Shown: piece after piece, positions 24,205-33,232 of the stretch
Numbering within the stretch: the first letter of the stretch is position 1
Layout of the letters: every line of letters starts with the position of its first letter
NCBI GenBank assembly: GCA_026169045.1
Contig: JAPFDH010000063.1
Coordinates: forward strand, 1 to 34,045
Direction of reading: 5' to 3'
DNA length: 34,045 bases
Origin: Lachnospiraceae bacterium
GTDB taxonomy: Bacteria > Bacillota > Clostridia > Lachnospirales > Lachnospiraceae
Notes under the pieces: generated by a model
What the model was told of the DNA's origin: nothing
What the model saw: the letters and a program-made list of their open reading frames with translations, nothing else
The model's database searches: none
Position numbers and translations under genes: made by a program

Positions 24205-26463
24205 ATGAAAACAGCACGACAGCTTGCAAAAAAACTCTCAATCAAATATCAAATTCTGTTGACCATGATTATACTTTGTCTGTTTCCATTTCTGGGTTTA
24301 CTAATCTATATGATCCGCGACAGTGTATCTGTTATCCAAAATCAAACTCTTTCCAGAGAAATGGAATATTTGGATAAAACGCGGATGCAGTTAGAATCTT
24401 ATAAAGAAAGCGCTGAAGCATATTTCACATCAAAAGCGGTTGAAGAAGTCTTTTTTTCTTACTGTTACAATGATCTGAACTTTCGATCCTACACCATGTT
24501 ACAAAATGCCCAAAACGAACTTAAAAATTTTTCTTACGGACAAGATATTTTAAAAGGGTCCTATTTTATTAATTTTGATAAGTCTTTTATCATTGGAAGT
24601 ACATTTGCAGGGTCTTTTTATGAGAATGATGAAAATTACAATCCTATTCAATATACATTACAAAACGCTGAGACAACACAAACTGCTGTTTGGACTTATA
24701 TTCATCCTTGGGAAGGATTTGAGCGTCTCGGAAAATATCCCAATTTAACCCTGGACGGAATCTTACTCTTAATCTCCTATCCATTATTTGATCCGGAAAG
24801 TCACTCTGCCATGATTGTTTCCATTGATACAGACAAACTGGAACAATTTCTTGGAAGACCGGAGGATGCCGGTCAAATTCTAATAGCTAACGAGGATAAG
24901 ACCATTATTTATAGCAGTCTGAAAGAGGAAATAGGAAAAAACTTATCTCAATGCTCCTATTTTTCAGAGATTTCCTTTGACAAAAAATCCGGAACGATTC
25001 CCATCCAAGATGGAAATCAAAAACGCTCTCTGTGCTGGATTCGTGATGACAGCGGATGGATGTATGTCAGTATTATGGGCATGGATTTGATGAATCAAAA
25101 AATGCGGGCTTTATGGAATACAACTCTTATATTTGGCGGAATCGCCCTTGTGATTCTCGTTCTTTTAATTTATTTATTTTCCAGGCGCCTATACGATCCC
25201 ATATCCTCCATTGCCAATAAAATGCGGCATCTTACAAAAGACAGCAGAGAACAAAATGAATTTCAGCTGATAAAAAAAGGAGTAGATCAATACGAAGAAC
25301 AAATGGAGCTATACAAAAACAGTCTGAAGGAATTTTTCTTTCAGAAACTCATTAAAGGTAATTTTGATTCCACTCCCCCCACAAAAATCATGGACGAAGC
25401 ACAGCGTACCGGTCTTACCAGCCACGGAACCGATATGGTGATTCTGGTTTTTCAGATTTTGGAATTGGATCAGACTTCCCAAAATCCGGATGTCTCTGCT
25501 GCCGGAAAAATATTTTCTTTTTTACCGCTGGACTCGGTCGTTACCAGTACTTTTTATCAGGGGCTTTTGGTTGTATGGATCCAAAATATTCCATACAGTA
25601 ACCAGTTTATTGAGAAACTTCAGGAAGACTGCCGTCATATCAAACAAGAAATGACATTGGCTTCCTATTTATTCAGCTTAGGTATCAGTTCCATTTTTCA
25701 CGAATACACAGACATTCATCAGGCATATTTGGACGCGGTATCCGATCTGTGTGTCAACCGAAAAGACTATGGCGTCTCCTCATCTTCTTCCGATTGGAAA
25801 CATGATTTTTCCCCGGAAGAATTATGTGCACAGCTAATTTCTTCGATTCAAAACGGAAACGAAGAAGAAACCGATCATCTGTTGGAATCCATCGCCAAAC
25901 GTATTTTTCAGGACACGCCAGATCATGACAAACAAGAACTGTTTCTGATTCGTACATCCGCCTCCTTATTTTTTCATATGCAGCATAAATTTCCCGTTTC
26001 CAATGAACTGTTTCCTTCCCATCCTTTAGAGATGCTGTTACATATCCACGATGCAAAAACCATGGAGTATTATTTTAAAAAGAAAATCATTCGACCTTTA
26101 AAAGAATGGATGAAAGACAAAACCATGGAACAACAACATAATTTGTCCAAAAGTGTTATATCCATTATTCAGGAAAAATTTAATACCGATATAACCTTAG
26201 AGTTATGTGCCGATGAACTACATTGCCATCCCATGTATCTGTGGCAATTATTTAAAGAGGAAACCAATCAGACATTTTCGCAGTATTTGGAAAACTATCG
26301 ATTTTATATGGCAAAAAAATGGTTAATGGAAACCGAAAAATCCGTATCAGAAATTGCCGATCTGCTGCGCTACAGCAATGCTCAAAATTTTATTCGCAGC
26401 TTTAAAAAGAAAACCGGAATGACCCCCGGAAAATATCGCGAGTTAAATCGCTGTCAACAATGA
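24205..26463 (+). CDS. Membrane-bound AraC-family one-component regulator
   Basis: 752-residue protein. Membrane spans lie at about 16-36 and 305-327, flanking an extracellular sensing domain of about 265 residues. After a HAMP-like linker comes a long cytoplasmic region and a C-terminal AraC double helix-turn-helix (about 645-747), ending GMTPGKYREL. There is no kinase or receiver domain, so signal and DNA binding are in one chain. GGAGGT lies 6 nt before the ATG. Divergent from the locus 2 importer/lyase operon, which it probably controls in response to an extracellular sugar. Its TGA stop (26461-26463) falls at the first bases of the intergenic repeat that follows, so the repeat may have supplied the present C-terminus. 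Confidence 0.9.
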   Translation: MKTARQLAKKLSIKYQILLTMIILCLFPFLGLLIYMIRDSVSVIQNQTLSREMEYLDKTRMQLESYKESAEAYFTSKAVEEVFFSYCYNDLNFRSYTMLQNAQNELKNFSYGQDILKGSYFINFDKSFIIGSTFAGSFYENDENYNPIQYTLQNAETTQTAVWTYIHPWEGFERLGKYPNLTLDGILLLISYPLFDPESHSAMIVSIDTDKLEQFLGRPEDAGQILIANEDKTIIYSSLKEEIGKNLSQCSYFSEISFDKKSGTIPIQDGNQKRSLCWIRDDSGWMYVSIMGMDLMNQKMRALWNTTLIFGGIALVILVLLIYLFSRRLYDPISSIANKMRHLTKDSREQNEFQLIKKGVDQYEEQMELYKNSLKEFFFQKLIKGNFDSTPPTKIMDEAQRTGLTSHGTDMVILVFQILELDQTSQNPDVSAAGKIFSFLPLDSVVTSTFYQGLLVVWIQNIPYSNQFIEKLQEDCRHIKQEMTLASYLFSLGISSIFHEYTDIHQAYLDAVSDLCVNRKDYGVSSSSSDWKHDFSPEELCAQLISSIQNGNEEETDHLLESIAKRIFQDTPDHDKQELFLIRTSASLFFHMQHKFPVSNELFPSHPLEMLLHIHDAKTMEYYFKKKIIRPLKEWMKDKTMEQQHNLSKSVISIIQEKFNTDITLELCADELHCHPMYLWQLFKEETNQTFSQYLENYRFYMAKKWLMETEKSVSEIADLLRYSNAQNFIRSFKKKTGMTPGKYRELNRCQQ

Positions 26464-26556
26464 GAAACACGCTTTGGGAGCTTCTCACGTTCGCGGGCAG
26501 TCGCTGTATACGTATACAACCATCCGCACACGGCTCGTTGTCTGCGCGTAAATAAA
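26462..26556 (+). repeat. Intergenic repeat, full copy A
   Basis: About 95 bp, from GAGAAACACGCTTTG to TGTCTGCGCGTAAATAAA. I count 84 of 95 positions identical to copy B at 33233-33327 (minus). It contains a perfect 14-bp palindrome, TGTATACGTATACA (26505-26518), and further short inverted repeats. It starts in the stop codon of the upstream gene and runs into the terminator at 26555. Confidence 0.8.
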
Positions 26557-26607
26557 AAATACCCTGATGACAATTTCATTTTTTTAAACTGCCATCAGGG
26601 TATTTTT
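26555..26607. terminator. Bidirectional terminator between convergent genes
   Basis: Arms AAAAATACCCTGATGACA and GCCATCAGGGTATTTTT pair strongly and give T runs on both strands. It ends the AraC regulator (+) and the Na/phosphate transporter gene (-). Confidence 0.88.
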
Positions 26608-26625
26608 ACATTTTTAATTTTTTAG

Positions 26626-28266
26626 TTATGCACTGACTTTTCCAAGTCCCATTTCCTGACCGATATTTAAAATATGGTCACCAATACGTTCAAAGTCCGT
26701 AAGCATTTCTGAGTACAATACGCAAGCCTCATCGGAACATACACCTACTTGCATACGTCCCAGCTGGTTATTTCTGTACTCTTCGGTCATATCATCAATC
26801 TTTTGTTCAATCATTTCCACTTCATGAATGTTAAATGTCTGTCCTACCTGCAGCTTTTCCAATACATCCATGGCTTCCATGCTGACTTGTTTCATATTTG
26901 TAATTTCCTCTAATACCTTCGGAGAAAAATGAATTTTCTTTTCTTCCATCAGTTTTGTATATTCACAAATGTTGATTGCATGATCTCCTATTCTCTCCAA
27001 ATTCCCGCATACTTTAAACAGTGCACTGATATACTTAGAATCTTCCGGATTATGCTCATTTACCATTATTTTTGAAATATACTTAGAAATTTCTTTATTC
27101 AGGAAATCAATGTACTCCTCTCTCTCGGTAATTTCCGGAAGCAGAGTTGTCTTTCCTTCCAATACGGCCTCGAAACTGCGTCCGATGTTTTCTCTGGCCA
27201 TCCCCATCATACGATATATTTCATTTTGAATACCATTCATAGCGATTGCCGATAAACCAATCTGGTGCTCTCTTTTCATCTCTAAAGAAGGAATGTATTC
27301 CAGATGCATAGCATCGTTCTTTTCTTCCGGACGATCCGGCAGAATCTTTGTCGCCAGTTTTGCAAGGTAAGTTCCAAACGGAAGTAATAGCAGCGTTGTA
27401 ACAATATTAAACAATGTATGCATATTTGCAATCTGAGCAGATACATTGTCCGGAGTAAAACTTTCCACCAAGGAAGTTAATGGGAAAACAATACATACAA
27501 TTGTAAAAATTGTAGTACCAATTACATTAAACATTAAATGAATAATTGTAGTTCTTTTTGCATTTCTGTTTGCTCCGATGGAAGCAAGAACCGCAGTGAT
27601 ACATGTACCGATGTTCTGACCAAATAAAACAAAAACTGCATTGGGAAGTCCGATCAGACCGCTGGTTGCCAAAGCCTGTAAAATACCAACCGATGCGGAA
27701 GAAGACTGAATAATAGCTGTAAAAATCATACCCGCTAAAATACCCAAAACCGGATTTGTGAATTTCGTCATCAGGGATACAAACGCTTCTGATTCTCTGA
27801 GTGGCATCATCGCACTACTCATCATTTCCATACCGATGAACAAAATACCCAGACCAGCCACAATTAAACCATAATGATGAATTTTTTGTTTTTTAATGAA
27901 AACAATAAGTGCCACACCTAAAAATGCGAACAACGGAGCAATAGCTCCAATATCCAAAGCAATTAACTGTCCAGTAATGGTTGTACCAATATTGGCTCCC
28001 ATGATAATCCATACTGCCTGACGCAATGTCATCATACCGGAATTTACGAATCCCACTACCATAACGGTAGTCGCTGACGACGACTGAATCACTGCCGTGA
28101 TTCCAGCACCCACGATCACACCCAGGAAACGATTGGATGTCAGCTTTTCCAAAATCTGTTTCATTCGATTTCCTGCTGCCGCTTCCAAACCATTGCTCAT
28201 CATCTGCATTCCATAAAGGAACAGAGCCAATCCGCCAAGCAGGCTGAATACATCTGTAATTTTCAC
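26626..28266 (-). CDS. Na/phosphate cotransporter with PhoU-like C-terminus
   Basis: 546-residue NptA/YjbB-type protein. Two inverted-repeat membrane halves carry QSSSATT (61-67) and QSSSASV (187-193), with GANIGTT and GQNIGTC motifs, giving about eight spans. Residues ~335-540 are helical and resemble paired PhoU domains. It should move phosphate, coupled to sodium, across the cytoplasmic membrane. I choose the GTG at 28266: GGAGG lies exactly 8 nt before it and the protein then starts just before the first span, as relatives do. The ATG at 28281 and TTG at 28284 have no ribosome site. A Pho-box-like promoter lies upstream. Confidence 0.9.
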   Translation of the reverse strand: MKITDVFSLLGGLALFLYGMQMMSNGLEAAAGNRMKQILEKLTSNRFLGVIVGAGITAVIQSSSATTVMVVGFVNSGMMTLRQAVWIIMGANIGTTITGQLIALDIGAIAPLFAFLGVALIVFIKKQKIHHYGLIVAGLGILFIGMEMMSSAMMPLRESEAFVSLMTKFTNPVLGILAGMIFTAIIQSSSASVGILQALATSGLIGLPNAVFVLFGQNIGTCITAVLASIGANRNAKRTTIIHLMFNVIGTTIFTIVCIVFPLTSLVESFTPDNVSAQIANMHTLFNIVTTLLLLPFGTYLAKLATKILPDRPEEKNDAMHLEYIPSLEMKREHQIGLSAIAMNGIQNEIYRMMGMARENIGRSFEAVLEGKTTLLPEITEREEYIDFLNKEISKYISKIMVNEHNPEDSKYISALFKVCGNLERIGDHAINICEYTKLMEEKKIHFSPKVLEEITNMKQVSMEAMDVLEKLQVGQTFNIHEVEMIEQKIDDMTEEYRNNQLGRMQVGVCSDEACVLYSEMLTDFERIGDHILNIGQEMGLGKVSA

Positions 28267-28388
28267 TTTTTCTTCCTCCATCAATTCATTGATTCATTGT
28301 AAAATTTCTGTAAGGTAATGTTAAGCAAATTGAGTCAAGACTTTACTCTCAATTAGTTTATACCTATTTTTTATTTTTCTTTCAATAG

Positions 28389-28427
28389 ATTATACGAAGA
28401 ATTAACAAATTTTACATAGATTTAACA
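28389..28427 (-). promoter_or_regulatory. Candidate phosphate-regulated (PhoP) promoter
   Basis: Minus-strand -10 TATAAT (28389-28394). Just upstream, written on the plus strand, are TTAACA (28402-28407), TTTACA (28411-28416) and TTAACA (28422-28427), matching the TT(A/T/C)ACA Pho-box word known from Bacillus. There is no good -35. The leader to the GTG start is about 115 nt. Confidence 0.45.
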
Positions 28428-28474
28428 TTGCACATACCATTCATGATCACATTACCACATACAGAGTACATCTA

Positions 28475-28527
28475 AAAAGGCACAGATGTTTTCAGACTGC
28501 CTATTAGTCAAACACACTGTGCCTTTT
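28475..28527 (-). terminator. Terminator of the ABC exporter operon
   Basis: Perfect 11-bp stem AAAAGGCACAG (28475-28485) / CTGTGCCTTTT (28517-28527), ending in a T run on the minus strand, 25 bp past the FtsX permease stop. Confidence 0.85.
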
Positions 28528-28551
28528 CCCTTTTCCATTATTTTCCAATAA

Positions 28552-31500
28552 CTATTCTATACTCTTTAGCGATTCGACCATGTCAATGGACTTCAGCTTA
28601 AAATACATAGCATAATTTACAATGGCAGAGAACAAACATGTTAACCCACCACTGATTAAATAGCTTAATACGGAAACCGTCCGTCCAAACATGACTTGAT
28701 CCACTTCCACTGTTACAATCACAAACCGATGCAAAAGTGCCCCCAATGCGACTCCCAAAAATGCACCAATGATTGTCAGAAAAATATTCTCTCTGTACAC
28801 ATATGCCGCCACTTCCGGATCAAAAAATCCCAATACCTTTAATGTGGCCAATTCACGTCTGCGCTCATTGATATTAATGTTATTTAAATTATACAAAACA
28901 ACAAAGGCCAACAATCCCGCAGATAAAATAAGAACCACAATAACAATATTTAAGCTTCCCAGCATACTTTCAATCTGCGCTTTATTTTCACTGACATAAT
29001 TAATGGCAAACGCTGCCGGAAATTTTAAAATATCCTGTCCGATGGATTCTTCCTCTTCTTTTCCTTCATCTGTCAAACGGATAAGAAGCATAGAATATTC
29101 CGGTTTTTCCCCAAACGCCTCTTCATAGACTTGCGGTGACACATAAACATAATGCATCATATAATTTTCTACCACATGCGTTACAGTCAGCGACACTTCC
29201 CTTCCATCTGTTGTGGTAAGTTGTATCTCATCTCCCGCTTTCACATTGAGGTGTTCTGCCAGCTGCTCTGTTACAATTACACTGTTTTCATCAAATTCAT
29301 ATACTTCCTTGGTTTTTCTGTCCTGAAAAACGATAAAGTCTTTTAAATCTTCAACAGACTGAGGTACCACCACATAAGGAGAACGTGTTTCCCCATTGGC
29401 ATGTGCGTCCAATGTTTTCATGGATACATTTACATATTGATCTACTTCACTGTTATCATCCAAATATTCATATAACTGTTCCATTTCTTCTTCTGACGCA
29501 TCATCATGAATCTGAAGCATTCCATCATAACGCTGGATCTGCGAGTACTGAATATCTGCAATATGTACAATAGAATCACGAAGACCGAATCCCACAATCA
29601 ATAAAGCCATACAACTTCCAATACCAAAAATAGTCATAAAAAACCGTTTTTTGTATCGGAATAAATTTCGACATGTGGATTTTTGTGTAAAACTCAAATG
29701 CTTCCACAAAAAGCCAATTCGTTCCAGCAGCACTCGTTTTCCCTGTTTTGGTGCTGCCGGTCTCATAAGTTCTGCCGGATGAGCCGCCAGTTCTTTATAA
29801 CAGGAAAGAATGGTTGCCGCCAATGTACATAACAGTGCCAATCCCACAGCCATCATTCCATAATCCAACCGGTATGGTATCTCCATGGTATCCATATTGG
29901 GGTAAATAATCTTGTATGCATAAATGATTACCCAGGGGAAGATTTTTTCTCCCAAAAGTACTCCCGTCACACTTCCGCCAATGGTGGCCAGAAATGCATA
30001 AATCATATATTTGGATGCAATCGATGTTTTACTATACCCCAATGCCTTTAACGTTCCAATCTGAACACGCTGTTCCTCCACCATACGGGTCATAGTGGTA
30101 AGGCTGACCAGAGCCGCTACTAAAAAGAAAATGACCGGGAAAACTTTTCCTATCGCTCCTACTCGATCCGCATTGGATCCAAATTCTTCATATCCGGGGA
30201 GATCGTTTCGATCTGTCACATACCAGGTTGGCACCTCCATTTCAGACAGCTGCTCTTCCCCTTCTGCGATCTGTGATCTGGCATCTTCCAGTTTCTGTTC
30301 CGTTTCTGCCTTTGCATCCGCATATTCCTGTTCTCCGGATTCCAGCTCTTGTTCTGCCTCTTCCAATTGTTTCTCTGCTTCTTCAATCTGAGGTTTTGCC
30401 TCTTCTACTTGTTGCTTAGCTTCCGCCAACTGGCGCTCTCCGTCTTCAATTTCTTGTGTGCCAGACGAAATCTGTTGTTCATAGGCCGCAATCTGTGCTT
30501 TTCCGGCATCAATTTGAGCTTGTGCCGCTGCTAATTGCTGTTTTCCCGACTCCAGCTGAGCATTTGCCTCTTCCAGTTGTTTTGCAAGTTCTGTATCCGG
30601 CAAAAGCTGCGACGGATATATGGACTGAAGCATCTTTAAATCTACTTCCGATGAATTCACCTGTGCCTGTGCCACAGCAAGCGCTGCTTCCCCGCCGGAA
30701 ACCTGGGTTCTTGCTGCTTCCAGCTGTTGTTTTCCGACTTCCAGCTGCTCTTTTGCCTCATTCAATTTTTGCTCGTTTTCTGCAATCTCATTTTCTGCCT
30801 CTGTTATCTGTGCCTTGCGTGATTCCAATTCACTTCTTCCGTTTTCCAGCTCGGCATATCCGTCATCCAATTCTTGCCTTGCCTGTTCCAATTGTTCAGC
30901 GGCTTCTTTTTCTCCCTCCTCCAGTTCGTTTTGTGCATCTTCCAATTGCTCTTGTATCTCCTGCATCAGAGTATCATATCGTTTCTGGCATTCGGCACCC
31001 TCGATTTCTTCCAAGCGGTTTTTTACCTGTTCTACCAATTGATTATACTCGTCCGTATGGGACTCCAATTCCTCTGCCCCTTCTACTTGAATCATGACTT
31101 GTGTATAACTTTCCTGAGAAAAACTTTCCTCTGGTACAATCACAAAACCACTGATCTGACCGCTTCCAACTGTCGTACTCCCCCGCTCAAAGGATATGTA
31201 CAATGGATTGGCACCAATTCCGGTAATCGTAAACGTATCGGTCACCAATGTATCCAATATGTCTTCATCATTATCCGCATGAACCTGTATCGTGTCCCCC
31301 ACCTGATATCCTGTTTCCTTTGCCACACTTTCATCAATCAGACATTCATCTTCTTTCTGCGGCATTCGGCCTTCAATCACAGATGTCATATTCATTTCAT
31401 CTGCATCTGCCAAAAACTGGAGCACCAGCTGTGAGGAATCCGTATCATGAAGCACATCCGCCATATATGAGGGTTCTGCTGTTTTCACACCTTCCACATT

Positions 31501-31734
31501 TCTGATCGCTTCAATATTTTCCTCTGAAAATCCCAACGTACTTACTACCCGTAAATCCATCAGCTTGTATTTATCAAAATAGGCATCTCCAGTCATGCGC
31601 ATATCCGGCTGAGCTGCCCTCACTCCGGAAAAAAAAGCCACGCCCAGTGCCACAATCAAAAAAATGGACACAAACCGATTCTTACTCTTCCGTATTTCTA
31701 TCCATAAATCTTTTCTTAACGCTTTTTTGCCCAT
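28552..31734 (-). CDS. FtsX-like ABC permease with long coiled coil
   Basis: 1060-residue membrane protein. One span at about 22-42 precedes an extracellular domain. Residues ~250-500 form a Gln/Glu/Ala-rich coiled coil with seven-residue periodicity (QLEEAEQELESGEQEYADA, IDAGKAQIAAYEQQ). Then come a first FtsX block with three spans, a linking span near 700 (RFFMTIFGIGSCMALLIVG), a second extracellular domain, and a final FtsX block with three spans. Proteins of this plan pair with MacB/LolD-type ATPases and act in export, peptide resistance or envelope work rather than import; the cargo is unknown. AAGGAA lies upstream of the ATG, 17 bp behind the ATPase gene. Confidence 0.88.
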   Translation of the reverse strand: MGKKALRKDLWIEIRKSKNRFVSIFLIVALGVAFFSGVRAAQPDMRMTGDAYFDKYKLMDLRVVSTLGFSEENIEAIRNVEGVKTAEPSYMADVLHDTDSSQLVLQFLADADEMNMTSVIEGRMPQKEDECLIDESVAKETGYQVGDTIQVHADNDEDILDTLVTDTFTITGIGANPLYISFERGSTTVGSGQISGFVIVPEESFSQESYTQVMIQVEGAEELESHTDEYNQLVEQVKNRLEEIEGAECQKRYDTLMQEIQEQLEDAQNELEEGEKEAAEQLEQARQELDDGYAELENGRSELESRKAQITEAENEIAENEQKLNEAKEQLEVGKQQLEAARTQVSGGEAALAVAQAQVNSSEVDLKMLQSIYPSQLLPDTELAKQLEEANAQLESGKQQLAAAQAQIDAGKAQIAAYEQQISSGTQEIEDGERQLAEAKQQVEEAKPQIEEAEKQLEEAEQELESGEQEYADAKAETEQKLEDARSQIAEGEEQLSEMEVPTWYVTDRNDLPGYEEFGSNADRVGAIGKVFPVIFFLVAALVSLTTMTRMVEEQRVQIGTLKALGYSKTSIASKYMIYAFLATIGGSVTGVLLGEKIFPWVIIYAYKIIYPNMDTMEIPYRLDYGMMAVGLALLCTLAATILSCYKELAAHPAELMRPAAPKQGKRVLLERIGFLWKHLSFTQKSTCRNLFRYKKRFFMTIFGIGSCMALLIVGFGLRDSIVHIADIQYSQIQRYDGMLQIHDDASEEEMEQLYEYLDDNSEVDQYVNVSMKTLDAHANGETRSPYVVVPQSVEDLKDFIVFQDRKTKEVYEFDENSVIVTEQLAEHLNVKAGDEIQLTTTDGREVSLTVTHVVENYMMHYVYVSPQVYEEAFGEKPEYSMLLIRLTDEGKEEEESIGQDILKFPAAFAINYVSENKAQIESMLGSLNIVIVVLILSAGLLAFVVLYNLNNININERRRELATLKVLGFFDPEVAAYVYRENIFLTIIGAFLGVALGALLHRFVIVTVEVDQVMFGRTVSVLSYLISGGLTCLFSAIVNYAMYFKLKSIDMVESLKSIE

Positions 31735-31751
31735 TCCCGCACTTCCTTATT

Positions 31752-32456
31752 CTACCATTCGATTTCTTCCACCGGAGTTGGCACTTCATTCTGTTCCATG
31801 GAAGATACTTTTCCATTTTTTATATGTATAATACGATCTGCCATTGGCGCCAAAGCTGAATTATGAGTAATAACAATTACTGTCATTCCTTTTTCTCTGC
31901 AAGTATCCTGCAGCAATTTCAAAATTTGCTTTCCGGTATTATAGTCCAAAGCTCCCGTTGGCTCATCACAGAGAAGCAACTTAGGATTTTTTGCCAATGC
32001 TCTGGCAATGGATACGCGCTGCTGTTCTCCTCCCGAAAGCTGTGCCGGAAAATTATCAAGACGTTCTGCCAATCCCACTTCCTGCAATACTTTTTTTGCA
32101 TTCAATGGATTTTTGCAAATCTGCAGAGCTAATTCCACATTTTCCAATGCCGTCAGGTTTGGAACTAAATTGTAAAACTGAAAAACAAATCCGATATCAT
32201 CTCTGCGATATCTGGTCAATTGTTTATCATTATACGCTTCCACGTGTTCTCCATCTACCAGAACCGTTCCGCTGGTGGCAGTATCCATACCGCCCAAAAT
32301 GTTTAACACCGTAGTTTTTCCGGCTCCACTTGGCCCTACAATAATAACAAATTCTCCTTTTTTGATGGAAAAATTTATTCCATCCACAGCATGAATTTGA
32401 ACTTCACCCATCTGATAGGTTTTTCTTACATCGCTTAACTTTACAAAATCTTCCAT
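31752..32456 (-). CDS. ABC exporter-type ATPase (MacB/LolD group)
   Basis: 234-residue nucleotide-binding subunit with all key motifs: Walker [10 protein letters not shown] (41-49), Q-loop Gln93, signature LSGGEQQR (140-147), Walker [13 protein letters not shown] (160-171) and H-loop His198. The sequence is the MacB/LolD/FtsE subgroup, so it powers the adjacent FtsX permease and is not the missing ATPase of the two sugar importers. The ATG at 32456 is chosen, with GAGGG a few bases upstream (short spacing); the TTG at 32468 lacks a site. Confidence 0.92.
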   Translation of the reverse strand: MEDFVKLSDVRKTYQMGEVQIHAVDGINFSIKKGEFVIIVGPSGAGKTTVLNILGGMDTATSGTVLVDGEHVEAYNDKQLTRYRRDDIGFVFQFYNLVPNLTALENVELALQICKNPLNAKKVLQEVGLAERLDNFPAQLSGGEQQRVSIARALAKNPKLLLCDEPTGALDYNTGKQILKLLQDTCREKGMTVIVITHNSALAPMADRIIHIKNGKVSSMEQNEVPTPVEEIEW

Positions 32457-32545
32457 TTTCCCTCGCAATCTGCTATAAATGCATCAATCAATTTTTCTTT
32501 CGTTGACACTTAAACAAATAAAGAACTGGTATCCATTATTATTTT

Positions 32546-32551
32546 ATTATA
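32546..32551 (-). promoter_or_regulatory. -10 box of the ABC exporter operon
   Basis: Perfect TATAAT on the minus strand about 90 bp before the ATPase start; no clear -35. Confidence 0.4.
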
Positions 32552-32620
32552 GGCAAACCGGAAATACAAGAAACCATTACTAAAGTTCTTATAAAAAATT
32601 AATGATTTTTCTTCCAAAAA

Positions 32621-32656
32621 ATAAGAGCCATGCCAAAATCCGGTCATAGCTCTTAT
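32621..32656 (-). terminator. Terminator of the Cys-rich small protein gene
   Basis: Arms ATAAGAGCCATG / CATAGCTCTTAT with one mismatch, followed by six T on the minus strand, 10 bp past the stop codon. Confidence 0.85.
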
Positions 32657-32665
32657 CATTCTTAA

Positions 32666-32878
32666 TTATTTTATATTAGAATATACTTTTTCATAACAAT
32701 ATTTACATAACTGTCCTGCACCTTCCACATAATACTTTCGTTCCCATACATCCTGATTTTTTATTTGATCGGTCTGATAGTGACAGCAAACACATCTCTC
32801 ATAAGGAGAGTCTGCACAATTTCCTCCGCAATCTCTATCATGTTTCATATGATCAGTAATTTTTTTCAGATGAATCAT
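32666..32878 (-). CDS. Small Cys-rich, zinc-ribbon-like protein
   Basis: 70-residue protein of unknown function. Seven cysteines: Cys17, Cys21, Cys29, Cys31, Cys32, Cys58 and Cys61. The CVCC (29-32) and CKYC (58-61) pairs, 25 residues apart, could hold one zinc ion. The N-terminus is His-rich (His3, 10, 13). No signal peptide or membrane span. Start chosen at the ATG 32878, with AAGGAAGG about 6 nt upstream; the GTG at 32884 would directly abut that site. It has its own terminator and is probably monocistronic. The clean ribosome site and terminator argue it is a real gene. I do not recognise a family. Confidence 0.7.
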   Translation of the reverse strand: MIHLKKITDHMKHDRDCGGNCADSPYERCVCCHYQTDQIKNQDVWERKYYVEGAGQLCKYCYEKVYSNIK

Positions 32879-32925
32879 ACTCACCCTTCCTTTCTGTTTT
32901 ACATACTATATTCTATGCCATACCC

Positions 32926-32981
32926 TATCATTCATGAATAACGGTTTCACCCATATTTTTCATACTATTCTATGAATGATA
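32926..32981. repeat. 10-bp inverted repeat upstream of the Cys-rich gene
   Basis: TATCATTCAT (32926-32935) and ATGAATGATA (32972-32981) with a 36-nt spacer. CATACTATTCTATG (32961-32974) also nearly repeats CATACTATATTCTATG (32902-32917). Possible operator; nothing else is seen in 32885-33068. Confidence 0.35.
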
Positions 32982-33068
32982 ACTAGTATCTCCATATACC
33001 TTCTTTTTATACAAATGTAAGGTTATTTTTCGTACAAGAAAAATTTTTTAAATTTTTCAAAAAAGTGC

Positions 33069-33097
33069 TTGCAATTTCCTGAGGAATGCAGTATAAT
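33069..33097 (+). promoter_or_regulatory. Promoter of tRNA-Cys
   Basis: -35 TTGCAA (33069-33074), 17-bp spacer, perfect -10 TATAAT (33092-33097), 11 bp before the tRNA. Confidence 0.75.
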
Positions 33098-33108
33098 AAC
33101 CATTGTTC

Positions 33109-33179
33109 GGCGACATAGCCAAGCGGTAAGGCACGGGTCTGCAACACCCTTATCACCAGTTCAAATCTGGTTGTCGCCT
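33109..33179 (+). tRNA. tRNA-Cys (anticodon GCA)
   Basis: 71-nt cloverleaf. Acceptor GGCGACA / TGTCGCC; D stem GCC/GGC; anticodon loop CTGCAAC with GCA; T arm ACCAG-TTCAAAT-CTGGT; discriminator U73, the known identity base of tRNA-Cys. The top anticodon-stem pair is a C-U mismatch. CCA is not encoded. Confidence 0.95.
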
Positions 33180-33187
33180 CTATGAAG

Positions 33188-33231
33188 AAAACACCATCCT
33201 ATTATCGGGTTTGATAATAAGATGGTGTTTT
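33188..33231 (+). terminator. Terminator of tRNA-Cys
   Basis: 19-bp stem AAAACACCATCCTATTATC / GATAATAAGATGGTGTTTT with one wobble pair, loop GGGTTT, followed by T-rich DNA on the plus strand. It also abuts repeat copy B from the other side. Confidence 0.88.
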
Positions 33232-33232
33232 T

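Noticed and set aside
30230-30990. Regularly spaced repeats considered as a CRISPR or tandem DNA repeat array
   Set aside because: The periodicity is at the protein level (heptads), with varying codons and no constant repeat/spacer structure.
30095-31434. Several overlapping plus-strand open frames of up to about 210 codons
   Set aside because: They lie antisense to the coiled-coil part of the FtsX permease gene. Their Leu/Ser/Phe-rich low-complexity content is what antisense of Gln/Glu-rich repeats gives; no ribosome sites.
31752-32456. The exporter ATPase as the missing ATPase of the sugar importers
   Set aside because: The sequence belongs to the MacB/LolD/FtsE group and is coupled to the FtsX permease; it lacks the C-terminal regulatory domain of MsmX/UgpC-type importer ATPases.
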